The translations under genes were made by a program, and so were the position numbers. From Kushneria phosphatilytica (GTDB lineage Bacteria; Pseudomonadota; Gammaproteobacteria; Pseudomonadales; Halomonadaceae), in contig NZ_CP043420.1 in the NCBI RefSeq assembly GCF_008247605.1, positions 434,001-498,000 of the forward strand: 64,000 bases of DNA, read 5' to 3'. A model generated the notes under the pieces. The model was not told the origin of the DNA. It searched no databases and saw nothing but the letters and a program-made list of their open reading frames with translations. The first letter of the stretch is position 1, and the number at the start of each line of letters is the position of its first letter. This document shows positions 9,377-17,044 of this stretch, piece after piece.

Positions 9377-10297
9377 TTACTCATCCAGGAAGTAGTCGCT
9401 GTCCAGGCGCTTGATCTCGAAGCGATCGACCGTGGTGACGCCCACATTGTGATCAATCATCAACCGGGCGAGCTGCTGGCCGTCAATCAGGATGATGCGG
9501 CTCTCCAGCTGGGTTACGTACTCCTGCGCCTCACGCGTGAAGTGTGAGGTGGTGATGAACACGCCCTTGCGAGCGCGCCGGCCAGCCAGGGCGCCGGAGA
9601 ACTTCTGGATATCCGGCCGGCCTACCGGATTCACCCAGCGCTTGGCCTGCAGGTAGATGGTCTCCAGCCCCAGTGGGTCCTCGTTGATCATCCCGTCGAT
9701 GCCGCCGTCGCTGCTCTGGCCCACGCTCTGCCCGGAGCCCTGACCGCAGCCATAGCCCATGGTGATCAGCACATCGACCACCAGCTGTTCGAAGCGCGCC
9801 GGATGGATCTGCTGCATCCGCTCGATCATGTCGAGTTCCAGATCGGCGCGGATGGCTCGCCATGACACCTCCATGCTCTCCAGCGGGGTCAGGCTCTCCA
9901 TTTCGCCGTCGAGCTCATCGGCGGCCGGGGCCCGCTGGGCACGAGCGGCGCCGTTGGTACGGCGCCGAAACTCGCGAAAGGACTCGAAGCGCATCAGATA
10001 GGCCAGATCGACGCGCGCTGTCTCTTGCAGCGCCTGTTCCCCTTCCGCAGTAATGGCGACCACTCCACGCCCACGGGAAGCCAGCAACCCTGCCTTGCGC
10101 AGATAGCTGGCCGCCCAGGTGACCCGGTTGTTGAACAGGTACTGTTGGCCGCTGGGGTTGAGCTGATGGCGCTCGGCGGCGCTCAGTTCGAAAGCCTCCG
10201 CCAGTGGTGCATAGCTCTCCCGCAGCAGATGATCGCGGCCATCGGCGGTCAGCAGCAGTAGTGGATGCATCAGCGACTGGAAATCGGGAATCGGCAT
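9377..10297 (-). CDS. Mrr-type restriction endonuclease
   Basis: 306-residue protein with an N-terminal Mrr winged-helix-like domain (about residues 5-95) and a C-terminal Mrr catalytic domain. The PD-(D/E)xK-type core is visible as the DGGIDGMINED segment followed by YLQAKRW (D...QxK form) at about 190-215. Mrr proteins are type IV enzymes cutting methylated foreign DNA and, in E. coli, acting under high pressure. It stands alone, with no methylase or specificity subunit next to it, consistent with type IV. The gene is divergent from nothing obvious and runs tail-to-tail with the phosphatase-like gene. Confidence 0.88.
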   Translation of the reverse strand: MPIPDFQSLMHPLLLLTADGRDHLLRESYAPLAEAFELSAAERHQLNPSGQQYLFNNRVTWAASYLRKAGLLASRGRGVVAITAEGEQALQETARVDLAYLMRFESFREFRRRTNGAARAQRAPAADELDGEMESLTPLESMEVSWRAIRADLELDMIERMQQIHPARFEQLVVDVLITMGYGCGQGSGQSVGQSSDGGIDGMINEDPLGLETIYLQAKRWVNPVGRPDIQKFSGALAGRRARKGVFITTSHFTREAQEYVTQLESRIILIDGQQLARLMIDHNVGVTTVDRFEIKRLDSDYFLDE

Positions 10298-10357
10298 GAT
10301 GGGGAGGCGTTACACTCCTTGTGATGGGTGAACATTCAGGGCGCGGCAGGGGCTGGT

Positions 10358-12298
10358 TCAGACCTCCAGCTGACTGCCCAGCTCCACCACCCGGTGCGGG
10401 GGCAGGTGAAAGTACTGCATGTTGCTCTGGGCATTTTTCAGCATGAAGGAGAACAACCGCTCTCGCCAGCGCGCCATGCCCATTCGCTTGTTCGCAATCA
10501 GTGTCTCACGGGTGAGAAACCAGGTGGTGCGCAGCGGCTCGAAGGTCAGCCCCGGGCAGTGGCAGTAACGCAGCGCGCCGGGCACATCGGTGTATTCCAT
10601 GAAGCCGAAGTGCAGCACGATGCGATAAAAGCCGAACTCGAAGCTCTGGCACTCGGCACGTTCACTGATCGGTACGAAGGGCCGATCTTCGGTCACCACG
10701 GTCAGCAGTGCCACCTGGCGATGCAACACCTGGTTGTGCATCAGGTTATGCAGTAGCGCACGCGGCAGAATGTCTGTGCGGCCACTCAGGAAAATCGCTG
10801 TGCCCTCCACCCGGTGGGGTGGGTCGCGCTGGAGACTGGTGATCAGCCCCTCCAGTGAGAGCCCCGGTTGCATCTGCCGTGCCTCGAGCAATCGGCGCCC
10901 GCGCCGCCAGGTACTCATTAGCAGAAACAGCCCAGCACCCGCCAGGACCGGAAAGGCTCCGCCGTGAAAGAGCTTGGCGATATTGGCGCTGAAATAGAGT
11001 GTATCGACCAGCACAAAGCCGATCAGCAGCGGAATGGCCAGCCACCCTGGCCAGTGCCAGACCCGCAGCATCACCACCCCCAGCAACAGGGTGGTGATCA
11101 GCATGGTGCCGGTTACCGCAATACCGTAGGCCGTTGCCAGCCCGGTTGAACTGGCAAAGCCCACCACCAGGGCTACCACGCCGGCCATCAACAACCAGTT
11201 GACCAGTGGCATGTAGATCTGCCCGCGCTCCAGGCGTGAGGTGTGATGGACACTCATGCGCGGCAGATAGCCGAAGCGGATGGCCTGATAGGTGATCGAG
11301 AAGGCCCCCGAAATCACCGCCTGTGAGGCGATGATGGTCGCCAGCGTGGCCAGCACGACCAGTGGCCAGAGTGCCCACTCGGGCGCCAGCAGATAGAACG
11401 GATTGCGAATCGCCTCGGGCTGCTCGAGCAGTAGTGCGCCCTGGCCGAAGTAATTCAGCAGCAGCGCCGGCAGTACCACCAGAAACCAGGCACGAGCAAT
11501 GGGCGGCCGCCCGAAGTGACCCAGGTCGGCATAGAGCGCCTCGGCCCCGGTGAGGGCCAGCACGACAGCCGAGAGGATGGCGATTCCGATGCCCGGATGA
11601 GCAGTGAAAAAGCCGACGGCATAGCCAGGGTTGAGCGCCAGCAGCACCTCGGGCGTTTGCAGGATAGCCATCAGACCCAGAGCGGCCAGTGACGTAAACC
11701 ACACCAGCATCAGTGGGCCGAACAACCGGCCGATGACCGTCGTGCCCTTGTGCTGCAATACAAACAGGCCGATCAGGATGATCAGTGCGACCGGCACGAT
11801 CCAGTGATCGATGGCCGGGTAGGCGACCTCGACGCCCTCGACCGCCGAAAGTACCGAGATGGCAGGCGTGATCATGCTGTCGCCGTAGAGCAGGGCAGCG
11901 CCCACCAGCCCCAGCAGGATCAGCCCTTCACGAACACCGTGATGAGAGACGGCCTGACGCGCCAGCGCGGTCAGCGCCATCACGCCGCCTTCGCCCTCAT
12001 TGTCGGCACGCAGTACGACGATGACGTACTTCAGCGACACCACCCACAGCAGTGACCAGAAAATCAGCGACAGGATGCCCAGCACGCCCGCTTCATCCGG
12101 GCGCACGCCATAGCCGCCGGTAAAGACTTCGCGCAGGGTATAGAGCGGGCTGGTGCCAATATCGCCATAGACCACACCAATGGTCGCCACAATCAGGCCC
12201 GGCATGGTGCGATGGGGCAGTGAAGCGGTCGAGGTTGTCATGATCAGCGAGGGCATTCCCCGGGAACGATAATCGGCATCCTGCGCCTCTGCCGGCAT
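10358..12298 (-). CDS. kup: Low-affinity potassium transporter Kup
   Basis: Membrane protein with about 12 spans and a hydrophilic C-terminal domain, uptaking K+ with H+. The [19 protein letters not shown] segment near the N-terminus and the [11 protein letters not shown] block are hallmarks of the Kup/HAK/KT family. I prefer ATG 12298 (646 residues) because GAGGG precedes it; an ATG at 12241 gives 627 residues, nearer to E. coli Kup (622). K+ uptake is an early osmotic response, apt for a halophile. Divergent from the tRNA-Arg gene. Confidence 0.95.
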   Translation of the reverse strand: MPAEAQDADYRSRGMPSLIMTTSTASLPHRTMPGLIVATIGVVYGDIGTSPLYTLREVFTGGYGVRPDEAGVLGILSLIFWSLLWVVSLKYVIVVLRADNEGEGGVMALTALARQAVSHHGVREGLILLGLVGAALLYGDSMITPAISVLSAVEGVEVAYPAIDHWIVPVALIILIGLFVLQHKGTTVIGRLFGPLMLVWFTSLAALGLMAILQTPEVLLALNPGYAVGFFTAHPGIGIAILSAVVLALTGAEALYADLGHFGRPPIARAWFLVVLPALLLNYFGQGALLLEQPEAIRNPFYLLAPEWALWPLVVLATLATIIASQAVISGAFSITYQAIRFGYLPRMSVHHTSRLERGQIYMPLVNWLLMAGVVALVVGFASSTGLATAYGIAVTGTMLITTLLLGVVMLRVWHWPGWLAIPLLIGFVLVDTLYFSANIAKLFHGGAFPVLAGAGLFLLMSTWRRGRRLLEARQMQPGLSLEGLITSLQRDPPHRVEGTAIFLSGRTDILPRALLHNLMHNQVLHRQVALLTVVTEDRPFVPISERAECQSFEFGFYRIVLHFGFMEYTDVPGALRYCHCPGLTFEPLRTTWFLTRETLIANKRMGMARWRERLFSFMLKNAQSNMQYFHLPPHRVVELGSQLEV

Positions 12299-12452
12299 AA
12301 CGGCAACCCTCGGAAAGAAGGCGCTGCGGGTGTCGAAAATGACCCTGCCGAACGGGTTCACAACGTGCCTGGAAGAACCGTTATCGGAGAGCGGGTATCC
12401 AGCGCGCCCAATACCCGTTAGAATGTGCGCCGGTCGCCTTGGCGATCCAAGC

Positions 12453-12529
12453 GCCCGAGTGGCTCAACTGGATAGAGCAACGGCCTTCGAAGCCGTGGGT
12501 TGCAGGTTCGAGTCCTGCCTCGGGCGCCA
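12453..12529 (+). tRNA. tRNA-Arg (anticodon TCG)
   Basis: A complete cloverleaf can be folded: acceptor GCCCGAG pairs with CTCGGGC, D-stem GCTC/GAGC, anticodon stem ACGGC/GCCGT with loop CTTCGAA (anticodon TCG at 12487-12489), T-stem GCAGG/CCTGC with loop TTCGAGT, discriminator G and an encoded CCA. It decodes CGA arginine codons. The 3' half of this gene is repeated at 14251-14266. Confidence 0.96.
12513..12528 (+). repeat. Possible attachment site (tRNA-Arg copy)
   Basis: TCCTGCCTCGGGCGCC, the 3' end of the tRNA-Arg gene, recurs exactly at 14251-14266 in the same orientation. Integrases of the tyrosine family use such tRNA 3' ends and leave one intact tRNA and one partial copy at the far end. 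Confidence 0.55.
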
Positions 12530-12827
12530 TCCGACCTTCCTGAGTAGTCCTTGCAAGTTCTTCAAGACACTGAATCGCGACCTTTTAAAGGATTCTGATC
12601 CTCGGCGATCCGAGCACTTCCTGCCGAATCCGGCATGCTAACTGGCTTACCTGCCAGTTAGAAAAGCTCCGTATACCACCACGCATGCCGCTAACTGCCC
12701 GCCAGATCGAGAACACCAGGCCCGGCGATAAGCTGACCCTATCCGATGGTTCGGGACTCGAACTCAGGATTTCCCCTTCAGGGCCAGGCAGTAGCGGCCA
12801 TGGTTCTCTCGGATGACGAACAGGCAC
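12530..12827. other. Non-coding spacer after tRNA with two hairpins
   Basis: Holds two inverted repeats: CTCGG/CCGAG at 12601-12614, and the perfect 9-bp CTAACTGGC/GCCAGTTAG at 12638-12661 with a 6-base loop. Neither is followed by a clear T run. No integrase gene or convincing reading frame is seen. Confidence 0.45.
12638..12661. repeat. 9-bp inverted repeat
   Basis: CTAACTGGC and its exact complement flank TTACCT, about 110 bases beyond the tRNA. It could be a processing or termination structure for the tRNA transcript, but no T run follows. Confidence 0.4.
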
Positions 12828-13421
12828 TCAACTCTGAATGAAGGCCCAAAAGACAGCCCCGATCATCAGCAGTGCGAAGGCAAGACGTAGCAATCTGGAG
12901 AAGAGAGGGCGTTGCACGAGCGGTCGGATGGCGCCGCCGACACACATCCAGAAGATATTGGTGCAACCGGCAACCGCCAGACAAACCCCCATGGTGGCAA
13001 CGTAAGCCATGGTCGCTGGCGATATCGGCAGTAAAAACTGCGAGTAGACCACCAGTAATACCGCGTAGGACTTCGGGTTCAGAACGTTGAGGAAAATACC
13101 ATCGCGCATTGTCAGGCGGGCGCCTTCGGCTGCGTTGGTGTCGAGGGGCGTGGTCGCAATACGATAGGCGAGGTAGAGCACGTAGAGCCCGCCCACGATC
13201 TGCAGTGTCAGCTTTACACCCGGCCAGGCCGAGAGCAGCGCCGCCAGGCCAAGGGCAGAAGCCACCATCGAAATCGCCAGCCCGGTCAGCATGCCCGCAT
13301 AGAGTGAGAGTGTCTTGTAAACGCCAAATGTGGCGGAGGTTGCCACGATGGTCATGGGCCCCGGCCCTGGTGAGCCGAACAGGAGCAGTGCAGTGATTGC
13401 GAGTGTGGTGAGTTGCGACAT
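12828..13421 (-). CDS. LysE/RhtB family exporter
   Basis: 197-residue membrane protein with about six spans. The N-terminal SPGPGPMTIVATSATFGVY carries the PGP motif typical of the LysE/RhtB amino-acid and homoserine exporter family, and FLNVLNPKSYAVLL the central NPK block. ATG 13421 has AAGAG at suitable spacing and begins just before TM1; an upstream start would add 11 residues without a signal. Divergent from a TetR-family gene with a palindromic operator between them, so it is probably repressed by that regulator. Substrate unknown. Lies inside the segment bounded by the tRNA-Arg repeat. Confidence 0.9.
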   Translation of the reverse strand: MSQLTTLAITALLLFGSPGPGPMTIVATSATFGVYKTLSLYAGMLTGLAISMVASALGLAALLSAWPGVKLTLQIVGGLYVLYLAYRIATTPLDTNAAEGARLTMRDGIFLNVLNPKSYAVLLVVYSQFLLPISPATMAYVATMGVCLAVAGCTNIFWMCVGGAIRPLVQRPLFSRLLRLAFALLMIGAVFWAFIQS

Positions 13422-13493
13422 GGGTCTCTTCATCCCTGAACACGGTCTGCTCAAAGTGATAACGACCGTGAAACGCTAACCCAGGTCGGAACC

Positions 13494-13526
13494 GATCAGT
13501 ACCGTTTGCTCAAAACGGTACTGATC
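13494..13526. promoter_or_regulatory. Palindromic operator between LysE and TetR genes
   Basis: GATCAGTACCGTTT at 13494-13507 is followed, after GCTCA, by its exact complement AAACGGTACTGATC at 13513-13526. A 14-bp perfect inverted repeat in a divergent TetR/exporter spacer is the classical layout of a TetR operator that controls both genes. Confidence 0.75.
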
Positions 13527-13564
13527 ATTACCATCCAATGTCAATATCGCAGAGGATGAACGCC

Positions 13565-14107
13565 ATGCCGATCCAGGCGCGTGAACGACTGATTGCGACT
13601 GCGGAAGCGCTCTTCTATCAACGAGGCATCAATACGGTCGGCATCAGTGAGTTGATTGAAACTTCCGGAGTCGGACGTGCGTCGTTTTATCGTCACTTCG
13701 AAAGCAAGGACGCACTGGTGCATGCCGTGCTACGCCACCGTAATGAGATGACCCTGGCCTCCCTCGAGGCAGGTATTGCCGCAAATGACAGCTCACCCCT
13801 GGGTGTGTTCGATGTTGTCGCCGAGCGCTACGGACAAGCCGACTTTCGGGGCTGTGCCTTCATCAACGCCATGGTGGAAGCTGCCGACCGTGGCAGCGAA
13901 ACCCACCGCATTGCCAGAGGGCACAAGCTGGCTCAGATACAGATCATTGCTCGGGTACTCGAGCAAGCCGGCTACTCACCGAGTCACGAACTCGCCTGCG
14001 ATTTTCAGCTGCTTATCGATGGTGCCGTCATGGGCGTGCTACGTGAGGGCAACCTGGAACCGGTTGAGCGAGCAAAGCAGATAGCGGCCAGACTGCTGCG
14101 TCTTTGA
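13565..14107 (+). CDS. TetR family transcriptional regulator
   Basis: 180-residue regulator. Residues about 5-50 form the TetR HTH (RERLIATAEALFYQRG, then VGISELIETSGVGRASFYRHF), where the second part is the recognition helix. The C-terminal half is a ligand/dimer domain without recognisable ligand signature. ATG 13565 is chosen for AGAGG nine bases upstream; earlier ATG codons at 13538 and 13556 lack this. Probably represses itself and the divergent LysE exporter through the palindrome at 13494-13526. Confidence 0.92.
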   Translation: MPIQARERLIATAEALFYQRGINTVGISELIETSGVGRASFYRHFESKDALVHAVLRHRNEMTLASLEAGIAANDSSPLGVFDVVAERYGQADFRGCAFINAMVEAADRGSETHRIARGHKLAQIQIIARVLEQAGYSPSHELACDFQLLIDGAVMGVLREGNLEPVERAKQIAARLLRL

Positions 14108-14585
14108 CCGTCATCTCGTCCGTAGGGACTGATGATCAGCCGTGATGAGATAAAGCCGGTTTCGCCAGCAGCAGTGGCTGTTGTTACTACTTGATCGATG
14201 AGCTGGCTGGCAAGGCGCAGGGTAAGAGCAATCCCTGCGCTATGCTGTACTCCTGCCTCGGGCGCCGCTTCTTCCTCTTGAACTCCCGCCGCGTTGCCTG
14301 AGTTACCGAAAGGCACCTCCAAAGAACTATAACTCTTCCATTATTTTTAAACCTGGGTTGTGCTTTTTTGCTTTATTCAAAAAGTAAGTGGCTGCGACCA
14401 GGTCTTGAATGAATGCATCAATAAAAACGGGCTGTAACGATCATAACCTGTTGATTGAATCTTGCAGAAAGCAAGTTTGTTTACCTCTATAAATTCATGT
14501 TTTTATTGGATTTTTAAAATAGTTGCCTGTAGGGTGGCCCCTCATTGAGGTAATCCTTCCCTTGCATGTTTTCCACGGTTGAATC
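14108..14585. other. Spacer with tRNA-end repeat and AT-rich mntP leader
   Basis: The left half contains the second copy of the tRNA-Arg 3' end at 14251-14266. From about 14320 to 14540 base composition drops sharply to A/T-rich. This stretch leads into mntP. I looked for the yybP-ykoY manganese riboswitch core often found before mntP and could not recognise it. No gene is seen. Confidence 0.5.
14251..14266 (+). repeat. Possible attachment site (partial tRNA-Arg copy)
   Basis: Exact 16-base copy of the tRNA-Arg 3' end (TCCTGCCTCGGGCGCC), without the rest of the tRNA. Together with 12513-12528 it delimits a 1.74-kb segment carrying the LysE/TetR pair. Confidence 0.55.
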
Positions 14586-15170
14586 ATGACCCCGATTTCC
14601 ATGGCGATCCTCGCCCTGGCCATGTCGACCGATGCGTTTGCGGCATCCCTGGCGAAGGGCACTGCACTGCGTCGGCCGGGCTGGTTCGAAATATTGCGCA
14701 CTGGGCTGATCTTTGGCGCCGTGGAGACGATCACCCCGCTAATCGGCTGGGGCATCGGGTCACTGGCCAGTCGCTTTGTCAGCGAGTGGGATCACTGGGT
14801 GGCCTTTACCCTGTTGCTGATCCTCGGATTGCGCATGATTTACGAGGGCCTTGCCTCGAAGGACGAAACAGCTTCAGGCAAGGGCAGGGCACAGAGCCGG
14901 CACTCTTCCCGCAGCCTGATTCTGACCGCCATTGCGACCAGTCTGGATGCCATGGCGGTCGGGGTTGGGCTGGCATTTGCCGAGGTGGATATTCTGCTGG
15001 CAGCACTGGCCATAGGATTGGCGACGACCCTCATGACCATCGTGGGTGTGTCGCTCGGTCAGGTGCTGAAGCAGGCTATCGGTCGGATGGCCGAAATCCT
15101 GGGGGGCGTGGTACTGATCATGATTGGCGCCAGCATTCTCTATGAGCATCTTTCGGGGGCCGTGGGCTAG
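14586..15170 (+). CDS. mntP: Manganese efflux pump MntP
   Basis: 194-residue membrane protein with six spans in two similar halves, as in MntP (YebN). The family acidic motifs in membrane helices are visible: [16 protein letters not shown] at residues 10-25 and [18 protein letters not shown] in the second half, each with the Asp that binds Mn2+. It exports manganese to relieve toxicity. The ribosome binding site is poor. It is preceded by a long AT-rich leader, which suggests post-transcriptional control, though no riboswitch was recognised. Confidence 0.93.
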   Translation: MTPISMAILALAMSTDAFAASLAKGTALRRPGWFEILRTGLIFGAVETITPLIGWGIGSLASRFVSEWDHWVAFTLLLILGLRMIYEGLASKDETASGKGRAQSRHSSRSLILTAIATSLDAMAVGVGLAFAEVDILLAALAIGLATTLMTIVGVSLGQVLKQAIGRMAEILGGVVLIMIGASILYEHLSGAVG

Positions 15171-15222
15171 CCCCCTTTCAGAGCTGCCGGGAGCTATACA
15201 GAGAACCGGCAGGCTCGTGGGC

Positions 15223-15681
15223 TCATTTCTGCCTGGCGTCGTCGTTCTCCATGGCCTGAAGCCATTTATCCAGCGCCAGTACTTCCTCCATGCTCCCCAG
15301 GCCGGTCAGTTCTTCCGTGGTAAGCAGGTCCAGTTGTTGCATCTGCGCCGGAGTAGCTCTTAAAGAGGCGTAGGCCAGGCCATCAATCTGCCGTGCCAGC
15401 TTCGTGGTCATGGCTTTTCGACCCTCATTGAATTCGGCTTCACACCCCATGCGATACGGGGTGCCCTGTCGGAGGGTGATGCCCGTGAACCCCTGCACGA
15501 AGAACTCTGCCTGCATACCGGATAGCGCCAGCTGTTTGGCCAATGCCCGGCCGACACGCTCGCGTATGGCGGTTCGGTGCTTGTTGATGTATTCATCTCG
15601 CAAATCCATTTGTCCACGATGAATACTGTGATTGGCGCTCTGCCAATGATGGGTTAGAGCACTACGTCCATTCAGGCTCAT
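15223..15681 (-). CDS. Hypothetical protein, second gene of an unknown pair
   Basis: A 152-residue soluble, charged protein not recognised by me. It is alpha-helical in look, with a basic N-terminal part (DLRDEYINKHRTAIRERVG) and an acidic C-terminus (LDKWLQAMENDDARQK). No membrane span, signal or known motif is seen. ATG 15681 is preceded by GAGGG eight bases upstream; that sequence overlaps the stop region of the gene before it, so both are almost certainly one operon. A later ATG at 15609 would also be possible. Confidence 0.55.
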   Translation of the reverse strand: MSLNGRSALTHHWQSANHSIHRGQMDLRDEYINKHRTAIRERVGRALAKQLALSGMQAEFFVQGFTGITLRQGTPYRMGCEAEFNEGRKAMTTKLARQIDGLAYASLRATPAQMQQLDLLTTEELTGLGSMEEVLALDKWLQAMENDDARQK

Positions 15682-15693
15682 GATCAACACCCT

Positions 15694-15885
15694 CTATGTG
15701 CTGCTCACCCGCCGCTCAACGACAACATGGCCGTCAGCGCTGGTGCGATAAGTTGAGGTTGTCATCTCTCCATGGAAGGTGGTCTGGCCATGCTCGGGCA
15801 TGCTGGCAAAGGTCGCATGATCGGTTTCGATTGGAATGCCCCTGGCCGGGCCTCGCCTCTGCTTCGCGTAATAACGCACTTTCAT
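15694..15885 (-). CDS. Hypothetical small protein, first gene of an unknown pair
   Basis: A 63-residue protein, not recognised. It starts MKVRYYAKQRRGPARGIPI and ends in VVVERRVSST; it may be a small beta-rich protein. The preferred ATG 15885 has AAGGG rather far upstream (about 11 bases); a TTG at 15924 would give 76 residues. It ends 13 bases before the start of the next unknown gene. Base composition is like its neighbours. Confidence 0.45.
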   Translation of the reverse strand: MKVRYYAKQRRGPARGIPIETDHATFASMPEHGQTTFHGEMTTSTYRTSADGHVVVERRVSST

Positions 15886-16183
15886 GACAGTTTGTGCCCT
15901 TCCATGGATGATCGCCCACTGCAAGAGTTACAAATACTAATATTTTGTTACTGGTTTTAATCTTTTGGAAAGGGTCTTTTCCAGGGCACTGTCATCTCTT
16001 TCAAATAGATGGCGATTGGCGCTTTTTCCACTACTGCACTGCCGCACGCCTGCGGTGGCTACCTGATGTGCGCAATGAGTGATCCCCAGACTTCGATAGT
16101 GAGGGGCTCTGGCGCGGCACCAACGCTTGGCCGGCATTGGGCTACCCTGAGCTGACAACACATGAGGCGTGAGAGGGGCAGAG

Positions 16184-17044
16184 ATGTTCGAGGGGTTCCG
16201 GCTGGAGATGATCGAGTTATCCGAAGCGACCCTGCGTGTCAGGTATGGTGGCTCCGGGCCCCCGATCTTACTGCTCCACGGCCATCCTCGAACGCATGCC
16301 ACCTGGCATCAGGTCGCGCCGATACTGGCACCACACTTCACAGTGGTGTGCCCGGATCTGCGAGGGTTCGGTGCCTCTTCAAAGCCGCTGGATACGCTGG
16401 ATCACGCCGGGTCATCCAAACGCGCCAAGGCCCGCGACTGCGTTGAACTGATGCAGCAGCTGGGGTTCGATCGTTTCAGCATTGTCGGCCATGACCGGGG
16501 CAGCTATACGGCCTTTCGCACCGCCATGGATTACCCCGAGCACATCGAGCGGGCGGTCATGCTTGATGGCGTGCCCATTCTGGAAGCACTCGAGCGCTGC
16601 GATGCTCGCTTTGCGGCTGAGTGGTGGCACTGGTTCTTTTTTGCGCAACCCGAGAAGCCCGAACGCGCCATCCTGGCTGATCCGGATGCCTGGTACGGTG
16701 GCGCTGTCGAAGCGATGGGGGAGGAGGCGTATGCGGATTTCCGCCGCGCCATCCATGACCCGGCCACCGTGCACGGCATGATCGAGGACTATCGTGCCGG
16801 CCTGAGCCTGGATCACCTTCACGATCGGGAAGATCGCGAGCAGGGGCGGCGCATCCAGTGCCCGGCCATGGTGCTGTGGTCGCTACGCGATGATCTTGAG
16901 CGGCTTTATGGGGATGTACTCGAAGTGTGGCGGCCATGGACCACTCATCTGGTGGGCCATGGGATCGACTGCGGCCATCACATGGCCGAGGAGGCGCCTG
17001 AAGCGCTGGCCCGGGCGCTCATCGATTTTTCAGACAGCACCTAA
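16184..17044 (+). CDS. Alpha/beta hydrolase, haloacetate dehalogenase type
   Basis: 286-residue alpha/beta hydrolase. The nucleophile elbow reads VGHDRGSYTAF with Asp rather than Ser, the mark of haloalkane/haloacetate dehalogenases and epoxide hydrolases. The oxyanion-side motif LLLHGHPRTHATWH and the PDLRGFGASSKP block strongly resemble fluoroacetate dehalogenase DehH1. The catalytic histidine is probably in DCGHHMAEEAPEAL near residue 268. The enzyme would release halide from haloacetates to form glycolate. ATG 16184 has GAGGGG upstream. Epoxide hydrolysis is an alternative function. It is tail-to-tail with the RND pump gene. Confidence 0.82.
   Translation: MFEGFRLEMIELSEATLRVRYGGSGPPILLLHGHPRTHATWHQVAPILAPHFTVVCPDLRGFGASSKPLDTLDHAGSSKRAKARDCVELMQQLGFDRFSIVGHDRGSYTAFRTAMDYPEHIERAVMLDGVPILEALERCDARFAAEWWHWFFFAQPEKPERAILADPDAWYGGAVEAMGEEAYADFRRAIHDPATVHGMIEDYRAGLSLDHLHDREDREQGRRIQCPAMVLWSLRDDLERLYGDVLEVWRPWTTHLVGHGIDCGHHMAEEAPEALARALIDFSDST

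Noticed and set aside
12740..12775. Second tRNA remnant on the minus strand after tRNA-Arg
   Set aside because: The minus strand has a T-loop-like GTTCGAGTCCC, but no acceptor, D or anticodon stem can be folded around it.
14300..14585. Manganese riboswitch before mntP
   Set aside because: The conserved core expected for yybP-ykoY could not be recognised; only an A/T-rich leader is visible.
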